A stretch of 8,152 nucleotides of DNA from Actinomycetes bacterium (GCA_021779775.1 JAJYAB010000071.1:1-8152); one strand, 5' to 3'. Shown: positions 1 to 7,053, numbered from the stretch's first letter. Notes: generated from the letters alone by a model not told the origin. Translations and numbers: made by a program.

Positions 1-80
1 CGGCACTGGCCGTCCCCGTTGCTTGGGGAGCTGTATGGCGCCTTCGGTCCCGGGTACGGCCACCGGGTGTGTCGTCTCGA
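1..80. other. Left flank after the operon's last gene; no clear gene
   Basis: Only 80 bases lie beyond the chaperone stop codon. On the minus strand one frame is open from a stop at 100-102 to the window edge. It has a possible GTG start at 61-63, preceded by a weak GAGACG, and would read VAVPGTEGAIQL and on. Its third-position GC looks lower than in the neighbouring genes and I recognise no family, so it is not called as a gene. A short GC stem (CCCGG at 49-53 with CCGGG at 63-67, nine-base loop, no T run) could be a weak terminator for the minus-strand operon, but it is not convincing. Confidence 0.25.
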
Positions 81-1019
81 TCAGGGGTCGCTGTGCCGGT
101 CAGCGCCGACGAGGATGGCGCCGGCTGACCTCGTGAGACTGCCAAGGACGGTGGCGGTGTGCCAGGCCCGCCTGGACCACCACTGGCTGCAGGTGTCGTC
201 GCCGGATCGGTGGTGCCGGACTGCCCAGCGCCGGGCCTCGCTCCGCAACCAGGCGAGTGTGGCGGGCGGGTCCTGTTCGAGCATGGCTCGGAGCGCGAAC
301 CGGCGTTCACCGATGCGGTAGCCGATCCCGATCGCCCCGGCCGCTCCGGCCAGTGCTTCACGGGTGAGGACGATCCCGGTACGTATCGGGGCCACGACCC
401 CGCCGAGGAGGTCGCTCAGATCGTTGTCCGTGCGCATCGGTGGTGGGGCTTCTCTCAATGCGAGGGGCGAGGCACCAGCTGCTGCGCCCACGCCGGCTTC
501 GAGCTCGGCGGTAAGGACCTGTCGGGTCAGCCGGGCCCATGCGGAGATGACGGGGACGTCGAGCTGCTCGACTGCTCGGGTATAGCCGGGAACCCACGGC
601 CAAAGGTGCTCCCACAGCAAGGCGTGACGCATCCGCTCCACTGCGCTTCGGGTCCCGGCCCGCAGCGCAGCATCGCCGGATTCACCGAGGTGGGCATACA
701 GCGACAGCAGGTAGCAGAGGTGGTCGGGCTCGGTCCCCGGGTCGAGCCCTATGGCCCGCCAGAACCCGGCGACCCGGTCTTGTGCCTCCCCGCCGAGCTT
801 CCCTTCGGGTCCGAGGTGGATGGCGGCGCGTGGCGGGCAGCTGAGCACGAACACCTGGGTGTGCTGGTCGCCGGCAGCGTGCCCCAGTCCGAGGGCACGC
901 GACGCGGTTGCGGCGGCGTCGGGTGTGTCGCACACTGCGGCAAGCGCGCGGATCAACTCCCAGCGGGCCGTGTGCGACGAGGCGGTGTTGGCCCTGGTGC
1001 CCGGCGGGGTGGTCGTCAT
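81..1019 (-). CDS. TorD-family molybdoenzyme maturation chaperone (312 aa)
   Basis: This is probably the cytoplasmic chaperone that binds the apo-form of the adjacent molybdopterin oxidoreductase and helps insert the Mo-bisPGD cofactor. The N-terminal two-thirds look all-helical and carry the TorD/DmsD-type signature EPDHLCYLLSLYAHL (residues 97-111; the E-x-D-H core is at 97-100). Further on is LLWEHLWPWVPGY (135-147), matching the family's h-L-x-x-W region. The start chosen is the ATG that overlaps the upstream stop as ATGA. No good Shine-Dalgarno sequence precedes it, so translation is likely coupled to the oxidoreductase gene. At 312 residues it is longer than classical TorD proteins (about 200). 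The extra C-terminal part (about 190-312) includes a Gly/Ala-rich stretch and an Arg/Trp-rich helix and is not explained by the core fold. It is the last gene of the four-gene operon. Family assignment is fairly firm; the partner is inferred from position. Confidence 0.85.
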   Translation of the reverse strand: MTTTPPGTRANTASSHTARWELIRALAAVCDTPDAAATASRALGLGHAAGDQHTQVFVLSCPPRAAIHLGPEGKLGGEAQDRVAGFWRAIGLDPGTEPDHLCYLLSLYAHLGESGDAALRAGTRSAVERMRHALLWEHLWPWVPGYTRAVEQLDVPVISAWARLTRQVLTAELEAGVGAAAGASPLALREAPPPMRTDNDLSDLLGGVVAPIRTGIVLTREALAGAAGAIGIGYRIGERRFALRAMLEQDPPATLAWLRSEARRWAVRHHRSGDDTCSQWWSRRAWHTATVLGSLTRSAGAILVGADRHSDP

Positions 1020-3979
1020 GTTGCACGGGGTATGGCGGCCGGCAGGCGGAAGAGGTCTGGCGCCGGTCTGAGCGGACGCATGAGCCACGCCGGGCGCCGG
1101 GTGCCGTCTGGGGAGACCTGCCCGGCCGGTCGGGTCCCGGTCATCCACTGGCGGTAGACGTCGCGGGCCTTGGCGGTGTCGACGGCGATGTCGCCGTGGG
1201 CGTCGCCGGGCTGGGCCGGCCCGACCCGCACGGCCTGGTGCCAGCAGTGCATGCCGGAGATGGGGTCGGGGTGGACCGGGAAAGTCAGGTTCTGGTGGAC
1301 ACCGGTGTCGCTCCACCAGATCCGGCTGGTGTCGGGGTCCGGCGACGCGTACGGTCCGACATTGGCCCGGCGGCGCATGGACCAGCCGGCGTCGTCCCTG
1401 GCCAGGTCGACGGTGGCCATGAGGCCACCACTGCGGTGGTCGTGGCCGGTGAGCTTCCAGCGGCCCATGTGGTGGCTGCATGCGACCACGCCCGGGCGGA
1501 TGCCCTCGGTGATCCATGCCTTGGCGACGAAGTAGCCGATCTCGGTCACCACCCGGAGAAGGTTGCCGGTGCGCTCGATGCCGAGGCGTGCGGCATCGCT
1601 CGGATGGATCCACACCGGGTTGGTGTGGGCCAGCTCGTCGAGCCATTTGCTGTTGGCGGAGCGGGTGTGGATCTGGGTCGGGAGCCGGAATGTCGACAGG
1701 AGGACCATCTGGTCGGCGGCCATGTTGGTCGGGTGCACGTGGCTGCGGATGTAGCCGGGAAGGGCGTGTTCGGGCCACCCCCACGCGGCGAGCGTCGAAG
1801 AGTAAAATTCGAGCCGCCCGGACGGGGTGGGGAAACCCCGTCGGACCACGCCGTCGATCTCCACGCCGACGGCGCGGCGACCCGCATCGTCAGGGTGGGG
1901 TGCGCCCATCGGAGCGATGTTCGGATGGTCGGGTTTCGGGGTAGCGGTGTAGACGCGGCCGAGCGGGGTCACGTGGGCGTCCCCGAGCTCGGCGTCGGGA
2001 ACCTGCTGCTCGTGGAGGGCGCCTTGGCCCCGGGTGATCTCGAACGCCCCGTAGCGCCGCATCCACTGCAGCGGGGTCAGTCCCTCGGCAGCAGCACGCT
2101 CCGGCAGGCCGGGCACCGAGTGCTCGAACATCCACCCGTAGTACTCGTCGATGCCGAGCTTTTCGCCGGGGTGGGCGCGTGACTCGTGGTATTGGCGGAT
2201 GCCGAGCGACCCGTCGGGGTCGATCCGCCAGGACAGATCGATGTAGAACTCGTTCTCCTCCCACACCTCACCGGGGTTGACCTGGCGGGTGTCGGTGATC
2301 GTCTCCCCCAGACGTTCCCGTGCGGCGCGTAGCACGGGCTGGCGGAACCCGACCCACTGGCCGTCGTACTGCTCGTAGGAGTGGGTGTCATGACGTTCGG
2401 AGGCGTGGCCCATCGGCAGGACCCAGTCGGCGAGGTACGCGGACTCGTTCCACGTCGGGGTCAGGGCGACGTAGCAGCCGACCTTGTCGGTGTCCGTGAG
2501 GACTTCCATCCACGAGAGCCCGTCGGGATTGGTCCACACCGGGTTGTAGACCCGGGAGAAGTAGGTGTCGAGGCGACCCCGGCCGTCTTTCAGGAAGTGG
2601 GGGAGCAGGAAGCTCATCTCGTTCTGGGCCAAGGGGAACTCGAGCGGCCAGGACAGCTCCTGCCATACCCCTGGGTGCGGGGGCAGGTGGATGGGTTGGG
2701 GCACGAACTTGTTGTAGGCGTTGGGGAATGTGCCGCCCTCGGTGGCGACGGCACCGAGGAGGGCGGCGAGGAAGAACACCGTGCGGCTCACCTGCCAGCC
2801 ACCGAGGTTCGACGCCGCAGCGGAACGCCAGCTGTGGCAGGAGAACCGGGTGCCGGCTCCGGCGACGACCTCGGCCATCTCGGCCAGGGTGCCGGCGTCG
2901 ATGCCGGATTCAGTGGCGGCGAAGTCGAAGGTGTAGCTGTCGTAGAGCTCGCCGAGGGCGGCGTCGAACGACTCGAAGGTGGCGGGGAGGTCCGGGCGGC
3001 ATGCCGCCAGGTACTCCTCCCAGTTCCACCACCGGCGGATGAAGTCGCGATCGTGGCGTCCGGTCGCGATGACGTGGCGGGCGACGGCCAAGTTGATCGC
3101 TGCCTCGCTGCCCGGCTGTGGTGACAGCCAGTAGTCGGCATGGGTGGCGGTGTTGGACAGACGCGTGTCGAGGACGATCACCTTGGCACCGTTGGCTCGG
3201 GCCTCGGTGATGCGCTGGGCGTGTGGGTTGAAGTAGTGGCCGGTTTCGAGGTGTGAGGAGATGAGGTAGATGACCTTGGCGTTGGCGTGGTCCGGGCTGG
3301 GACGGTCGATCCCGGTCCAGAACTGGAACCCCGTCCGGCCGCCGGACGAGCAGACATTCGTGTGCGAGTTGTGCCCGTCGACACCCCAGCTGGCGAGGAT
3401 CCGTTCGGTGAAGCCGTCCTCGCCTGGCCGGCCGAGATGGATCATGATCTCGTTCTGGCGCCCCTCGACGATGGCGGCCCGCAGGCGGGCGGCGATGGCG
3501 TCGAGTGCCTCGTCCCAGCTCACCCGCTCCCAGCGCCCCTCTCCCCTCGCGCCGGCACGCTTGAGGGGGTAGAGAATCCGGTCGGGGTCGGTGACCTGGT
3601 TGATCGTCGACGGCCCCTTGGCACAGTTGCGGCCCCGTGAACCGGGGTGCTCGGGGTTGCCCTCGAACTTTCGGACCTGCAGGGTCTCGCGGTCCACGTA
3701 GGCGAGCAGGCCGCACGCGGATTCGCAGTTGAAGCACGTCGTCGGGACCAGCATGGAGTGGTGCTCGACCCGCTTCGGCCATGCCCAGGAGTCCAGGTCC
3801 ACCCAGTCGTCCCAACGTTGCTTCGGTGGGAAGGCGGCCAGATGGACGCGGCTGGCGCCCGGGTAGAACGTCTCGCCGCGTGCCTCCACGTCGGCCCGGG
3901 CAGCGGAGACCCGTTCCCCCAGTGCAACCAGATCGACGTCTGTGTCGACACCGCCGGGATGTCGCGGCGAGCTCGGCAT
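1016..3979 (-). CDS. Molybdopterin (bis-PGD) oxidoreductase, catalytic subunit, CISM/PsrA-PhsA-SoeA-like (987 aa)
   Basis: Catalytic subunit of a DMSO-reductase-superfamily complex. The N-terminal [4Fe-4S] motif is CFNCESAC (Cys82, 85, 89) plus Cys119 in GRNCAKG. The domain I/II start RWERVSWDEALDAI follows at 150-162. The Mo ligand is probably Cys210 in HTNVCSSGG, as in the polysulfide/thiosulfate/tetrathionate/arsenate and Nap-type branches. Later landmarks are TWNESAYLADWVLPM (509-523), PTPSGRLEFYS (717-727) and a C-terminal molybdopterin-dinucleotide-binding domain (about 758-850). No twin-arginine signal is present at the N-terminus (MPSSPRHPGG), so the enzyme should stay in the cytoplasm, like SoeA and unlike PsrA or PhsA. 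The start is the ATG six bases after GAGGAG; an in-frame ATG two codons upstream abuts that sequence and is less likely. The rhodanese/MBL gene in the operon points to a sulfur substrate (sulfite, thiosulfate or polysulfide). Arsenic or other oxyanions cannot be excluded. Confidence 0.92.
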   Translation of the reverse strand: MPSSPRHPGGVDTDVDLVALGERVSAARADVEARGETFYPGASRVHLAAFPPKQRWDDWVDLDSWAWPKRVEHHSMLVPTTCFNCESACGLLAYVDRETLQVRKFEGNPEHPGSRGRNCAKGPSTINQVTDPDRILYPLKRAGARGEGRWERVSWDEALDAIAARLRAAIVEGRQNEIMIHLGRPGEDGFTERILASWGVDGHNSHTNVCSSGGRTGFQFWTGIDRPSPDHANAKVIYLISSHLETGHYFNPHAQRITEARANGAKVIVLDTRLSNTATHADYWLSPQPGSEAAINLAVARHVIATGRHDRDFIRRWWNWEEYLAACRPDLPATFESFDAALGELYDSYTFDFAATESGIDAGTLAEMAEVVAGAGTRFSCHSWRSAAASNLGGWQVSRTVFFLAALLGAVATEGGTFPNAYNKFVPQPIHLPPHPGVWQELSWPLEFPLAQNEMSFLLPHFLKDGRGRLDTYFSRVYNPVWTNPDGLSWMEVLTDTDKVGCYVALTPTWNESAYLADWVLPMGHASERHDTHSYEQYDGQWVGFRQPVLRAARERLGETITDTRQVNPGEVWEENEFYIDLSWRIDPDGSLGIRQYHESRAHPGEKLGIDEYYGWMFEHSVPGLPERAAAEGLTPLQWMRRYGAFEITRGQGALHEQQVPDAELGDAHVTPLGRVYTATPKPDHPNIAPMGAPHPDDAGRRAVGVEIDGVVRRGFPTPSGRLEFYSSTLAAWGWPEHALPGYIRSHVHPTNMAADQMVLLSTFRLPTQIHTRSANSKWLDELAHTNPVWIHPSDAARLGIERTGNLLRVVTEIGYFVAKAWITEGIRPGVVACSHHMGRWKLTGHDHRSGGLMATVDLARDDAGWSMRRRANVGPYASPDPDTSRIWWSDTGVHQNLTFPVHPDPISGMHCWHQAVRVGPAQPGDAHGDIAVDTAKARDVYRQWMTGTRPAGQVSPDGTRRPAWLMRPLRPAPDLFRLPAAIPRAT

Positions 3980-3985
3980 GGGCAT

Positions 3986-3991
3986 CTCCTC
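3986..3991 (-). promoter_or_regulatory. Shine-Dalgarno GAGGAG of the oxidoreductase gene
   Basis: On the minus strand GAGGAG overlaps the TGA stop of the ferredoxin-NrfD gene and lies six bases before the ATG at 3977-3979. It touches the alternative ATG at 3983-3985 directly, which decides the start in favour of the downstream ATG. The arrangement implies tight translational linkage of the anchor and catalytic subunits. Confidence 0.75.
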
Positions 3992-5558
3992 AGGCGAGCG
4001 GGACGGACTGGCCGGCCTGCACGTAGGCATGCTCGTGGGCCAGCAGCCCGACGAGCGCGAACGGGGTTGCGACCACACCGATCCACGGCGCGGCGGCGGC
4101 CACGGCGACCAGCAGCAGGCCGGGCCAGAAGAAGCGGGCGAAACGACCACGGGTCATCTCCCCGGCGGCCAGATGGGCATGGGCCGTTGGGTGGGTGAGC
4201 GTGACCTCCCCCCCGACGAGCAGCAGGTGGGCGACGGCCGCCGCGCAGAGCAGGACCTCGACGCCGACGACGCCACGTTCGGATGACAACCATCGGGCGA
4301 GCGGCAGGACCGCCGCGGCTCCGGCGAGGACGGCCTGGACGGCGAGGTGCGGAGGCAGCAGGGGGCTCTGCCACAGGTCTCGGCCCTTGGCCTGAGCGAA
4401 GAGGTACGCGGTGTAACAGGCGGTACCGAGCGCAAGGGGGACGGCAAGAACGGTCAGCACCTGCCTGGTCACGACCGAGTCGACCAGCGAGCCCAGCAGG
4501 TACAGCGTCACTGCGCCGCCGTAACCGCCGATGATGAACGAGCCTCTCACCAGCCAGCTCTTCCAGTGGTGACGGGTGAAGATGAGGTAGAAGCGGAACG
4601 GGTGCTGGAGGTCCCAGATCAACAGCGCCCCGGTGACGGCCAGGAACCCCAATGCCACGAGTGGCGCGACCCACCGGGCCGTCGGTTCGTTCCAGCCCAT
4701 CCGCCCGGCGAGGACCAGGATCACCGGGACCAGGAAACCGCCGGTGGCCAGTCCCTTGGTCCAGGTGTACAGACTGACCCGCCACCCCCACGGGACGTGG
4801 TGAGGAATGTCGTACGACAGCAGGGCTGCGGCCGACGAATTCTGCCGGCCGGGATGGCCCGACGAGATGCGCTGGGGGCCGCCGCTACCTTGGGTGGCCC
4901 AGGCGAAGAGATCCCCGTCGGGCCGACGCGCCGCCAGGGGATCGAGCGTCGCCTGGTGGGCTCCTTTGTAGAACAGCCCCGGTTTGGTCTCCTTCTCCGG
5001 GCGGCGCACGGTGACGGCTTCGCGCTGCACGATCCGGGCTACCTCGGTAGTCGGGTCGTTCAGGTCGCCGACGAGGATGGCCTCGGTCGGGCACACCGAC
5101 ACACACGCCGGCTCGAGGCCGATCTCGAGGCGATGGGCGCAGAAGTTGCACTTCTCCGCCGAATGGTCTGCGGGGTTGATGAAGATGGCGTCGTACGGGC
5201 ACGCCGCTATGCACGCCTTGCAGCCGATGCAGATCGACTTGTCGAAGTCGACGATCCCGTCAGGCCGGCGGTACATGGCTTCCGTCGGGCATGCCGCCAC
5301 ACACGGCGCCTCGTCGCACTGGTTGCACCGGGTCACCTGGAACGACCGGCGAACCTGCGGGAAGACGCCCACATCTACCGACTTCACGTACGTGCGGGTG
5401 ACCCCGACCGGCACGTCGTTCTCGCTCTTGCACGCCGTGGTGCAGGCGTGACAGCCGATGCAGCGGGTTTGGTCCAGGACCTTGATCCACCGGGCCGGGT
5501 GTCCCGGCGCCTCGGACGGTGTCGCCGGACGGGTGGGGACCGTGATCGGTGCCGTCAT
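3990..5558 (-). CDS. Fused four-cluster ferredoxin subunit and NrfD/PsrC-type membrane anchor (522 aa)
   Basis: Electron-transfer and quinone-reactive part of the Mo-enzyme complex in one chain. Residues 24-160 hold sixteen cysteines in four intact sets: 33/36/39/43, 78/81/86/90, 110/113/116/120 and 137/140/152/156. This is the pattern of PsrB/PhsB/DmsB-type subunits carrying four [4Fe-4S] clusters. A linker of about 85 residues follows. At about 252-270 comes the NrfD-like entry segment (VPWGWRVSLYTWTKGLATGG). Seven or eight hydrophobic segments run to the C-terminus, roughly at 272-286, 299-316, 339-358, 366-388, 405-422, 433-450 and 478-506. In most Psr/Phs/Nrf systems these are two separate genes. 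No Tat or Sec signal precedes the ferredoxin part, so it should face the cytoplasm. The ATG overlaps the upstream stop as ATGA. A longer upstream-start reading is possible but runs through the rhodanese gene and is rejected. Confidence 0.9.
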   Translation of the reverse strand: MTAPITVPTRPATPSEAPGHPARWIKVLDQTRCIGCHACTTACKSENDVPVGVTRTYVKSVDVGVFPQVRRSFQVTRCNQCDEAPCVAACPTEAMYRRPDGIVDFDKSICIGCKACIAACPYDAIFINPADHSAEKCNFCAHRLEIGLEPACVSVCPTEAILVGDLNDPTTEVARIVQREAVTVRRPEKETKPGLFYKGAHQATLDPLAARRPDGDLFAWATQGSGGPQRISSGHPGRQNSSAAALLSYDIPHHVPWGWRVSLYTWTKGLATGGFLVPVILVLAGRMGWNEPTARWVAPLVALGFLAVTGALLIWDLQHPFRFYLIFTRHHWKSWLVRGSFIIGGYGGAVTLYLLGSLVDSVVTRQVLTVLAVPLALGTACYTAYLFAQAKGRDLWQSPLLPPHLAVQAVLAGAAAVLPLARWLSSERGVVGVEVLLCAAAVAHLLLVGGEVTLTHPTAHAHLAAGEMTRGRFARFFWPGLLLVAVAAAAPWIGVVATPFALVGLLAHEHAYVQAGQSVPLA

Positions 5559-6910
5559 CCGCCCATGGGCAGGGCGAGCTCGTCGGCCCGCTCCCAGCTC
5601 TCGTCGACGAGCACCGTCCTGCGGCCCGCCCGGTCGAGGATCGACGCCGAGATCGATGCCCGGAACCCGCTGGCACAGTGGACCCAGACCTCGCCGGCGG
5701 GTACTTCGTCGAGGCGGCTCTCGAGCTCCCAGAACGGGATGTGCACAGCGCCGGCCAGATGGCCGGCGTCCCACTCGTCGGGGCGCCGGACGTCGAGGGT
5801 CACCACGCCGTCATGCCCGAGGACGACACCCAGTTCCTCGAACGAGGCCACCTCGTAACCTGACGTCCTCCCGGCAGCCAAGTCGTCGACGGTGCCGCTG
5901 GCGGCACCCGCGAGATGGTCGATGCCGATCCGGACCAGCTGGCGCTGCGCTGCTGCCACGTCGGTCAGGGTGTCGCCGATCAGGGTGAGCGGCATGCCCC
6001 ACGGGATCGTCCAGCCGAGGAACGTGGCGAACGGGTCGCCCAGCTCCACCGAGATCGTTCCCGACACGTGGTGGCGGGCGAATGCCCGCCGCTGCCGCAG
6101 GTCGACCACCCACTCGCCGGCGTCGACCCGCCGCCGCAGCTCGGCCGGGTCCACGGCGCGAGGCGGACCGAGGTCGGGTGCGCCGGGCCCGTTGCGGTTG
6201 GTAGCGCCCATGTGGGCGTAGTACCGGGGGTACGCGCTGAGCCCGGCGATGAGCTCTTCGACGAAGGCGTCCTCGTCGGTGGTCGTCATGGCGATGTTGG
6301 TGACGCGCTCCTGGCCGATCGTGGACGCGTCGCCCGTGGTCGCTGTCGCAGAGCAGAAGCTGCCGAACCCATGGGTCGGATGCACCTCGGCCCCAGCGGG
6401 GAGCTCGGCGGCCAGGCGTCGCACCGAGTGGTACTGGGCACGGGTCAGCTCGTCGGTCCGCTCCGCGCCGATCAGATCGGTCCGGCCGACCGCCCCGAAG
6501 AGCATGGACCCGCCGGTGAACACCGCCACCGCCTTACCGCCGTCCTCGTTGAGGCGGTACGAGAGGTGGTGCGGGGTGTGACCAGGCGTCGCGATCGCGA
6601 CGATCTGGAGATGCCCGGTCTCGAAGTGGCTCCCGTCACGGGCGGCTACCCGCTCGAACGCCACGTCGTCGTCTGCGGCCACGACGTAGGCAGCGCCGGT
6701 GGCCGCTGCGAGCGCCAAACCGCCCGTCACGTAGTCGTTGTGGATGTGGGTCTCGAAGACATGCGTGATCTGGACCTTCTCGCTGTCGGCGACGGCGAGC
6801 ACCCGGTCGATGTCACGCTGAGGGTCCACCACGACGCCAACCTCGCCGTCGTGGGCGAGGTAGCTCCGGTCACCGAGCCCAGGAGTCTCGATGGTCACGA
6901 TCTTCGGCAT
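5555..6910 (-). CDS. MBL-fold/rhodanese fusion, CstB-like persulfide dioxygenase-sulfurtransferase (451 aa)
   Basis: Probably oxidises low-molecular-weight or protein persulfides and transfers sulfane sulfur, giving sulfite and/or thiosulfate in the cytoplasm. Residues 1-205 are a metallo-beta-lactamase fold: THIHNDYVTGG (metal residues His55, His57, Asp59), GHTPHH (His111) and PTHGFGSFC (His180, with Cys186 nearby). Where ETHE1-type enzymes carry the bridging Asp in FTGD, this protein has FTGG (Gly134). Residues about 252-340 form a rhodanese-like domain without a catalytic cysteine. Residues about 353-448 are a complete rhodanese with active-site Cys412 in HCASGFRA. Length and MBL/inactive-rhodanese/active-rhodanese order match CstB (about 444 aa). 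The start is the ATG seven bases after GGGGAG. An in-frame ATG at 6968-6970 with GGGAAG eight bases upstream would add 20 residues made mostly of a Cys-containing repeat. First gene of the operon. Confidence 0.9.
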   Translation of the reverse strand: MPKIVTIETPGLGDRSYLAHDGEVGVVVDPQRDIDRVLAVADSEKVQITHVFETHIHNDYVTGGLALAAATGAAYVVAADDDVAFERVAARDGSHFETGHLQIVAIATPGHTPHHLSYRLNEDGGKAVAVFTGGSMLFGAVGRTDLIGAERTDELTRAQYHSVRRLAAELPAGAEVHPTHGFGSFCSATATTGDASTIGQERVTNIAMTTTDEDAFVEELIAGLSAYPRYYAHMGATNRNGPGAPDLGPPRAVDPAELRRRVDAGEWVVDLRQRRAFARHHVSGTISVELGDPFATFLGWTIPWGMPLTLIGDTLTDVAAAQRQLVRIGIDHLAGAASGTVDDLAAGRTSGYEVASFEELGVVLGHDGVVTLDVRRPDEWDAGHLAGAVHIPFWELESRLDEVPAGEVWVHCASGFRASISASILDRAGRRTVLVDESWERADELALPMGG

Positions 6911-6917
6911 CAGCACA

Positions 6918-6923
6918 CTCCCC
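6918..6923 (-). promoter_or_regulatory. Shine-Dalgarno GGGGAG of the MBL-rhodanese gene
   Basis: On the minus strand GGGGAG sits seven bases before the ATG at 6908-6910, the spacing expected for a strong ribosome binding site. It supports the 451-residue form over the longer in-frame reading that includes the tandem repeats. Its first base coincides with the edge of the triple 15-bp repeat. Confidence 0.7.
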
Positions 6924-6967
6924 GTCCAGCATCTGGCCGTCCAGCATCTGGCCGTCCAGCATCTGGC
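6923..6967. repeat. Three exact 15-bp tandem repeats in the operon leader
   Basis: The unit CGTCCAGCATCTGGC occurs three times without any base change (6923-6937, 6938-6952, 6953-6967). Each copy contains the small dyad CCAG-CAT-CTGG. The array lies in the untranslated leader directly upstream of the ribosome binding site. Because 15 is a multiple of three, it keeps every frame open: the MBL frame would read ARCWT three times and another minus frame DGQML three times. It could be an array of protein or RNA binding sites, or a recent slippage expansion. Confidence 0.9.
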
Positions 6968-7033
6968 CATCACAGGTTCTTCCCGTACCGGACCCGGGAT
7001 ATGCACCGGGGTCCCTTGGCAGTTGTTCGCAGT

Positions 7034-7053
7034 GGCCCCCGGCGGCCCCCGGC
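7034..7053. repeat. Two tandem copies of a 10-bp GC-rich unit
   Basis: GGCCCCCGGC occurs twice in direct succession, followed by GGC of a third partial copy (to 7056). It lies in the predicted leader of the minus-strand operon, about 35-55 bases from its likely transcription start. It can fold on itself, since GGCC and CCGG cores are self-complementary. A simple GC-rich slippage repeat is as likely as a function. Confidence 0.7.

Noticed and set aside
159..1157. Long plus-strand open frame opposite the chaperone gene
   Set aside because: Its translation is rich in Gly, Arg and Pro with no recognisable domain; it mirrors a minus-strand gene with clear TorD motifs, as is usual for antisense frames in high-GC DNA.
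1795..1812. AT-rich patch inside the Mo subunit gene as an internal promoter
   Set aside because: It encodes the conserved GRLEFYSS motif, whose Phe, Tyr and Ser codons explain the lower GC; no paired -35 and -10 hexamers with proper spacing were seen.
908..2182. 424-codon plus-strand open frame
   Set aside because: It lies antisense to the molybdopterin oxidoreductase and the chaperone start; composition is Gly/Val/Asp/Arg-biased and no family motif is visible.
3520..4791. Minus-strand 423-codon frame spanning the NrfD and Mo subunit genes
   Set aside because: It is an out-of-frame reading across two well-supported genes and loses all their conserved motifs.
4347..5858. 503-codon plus-strand open frame
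   Set aside because: It is the antisense of the cysteine-rich ferredoxin-NrfD gene, whose sixteen-cysteine pattern can only be explained on the minus strand.
6923..6967. CRISPR-like array
   Set aside because: The three repeats are directly adjacent with no spacers and are only 15 bp long; no cas genes are nearby.
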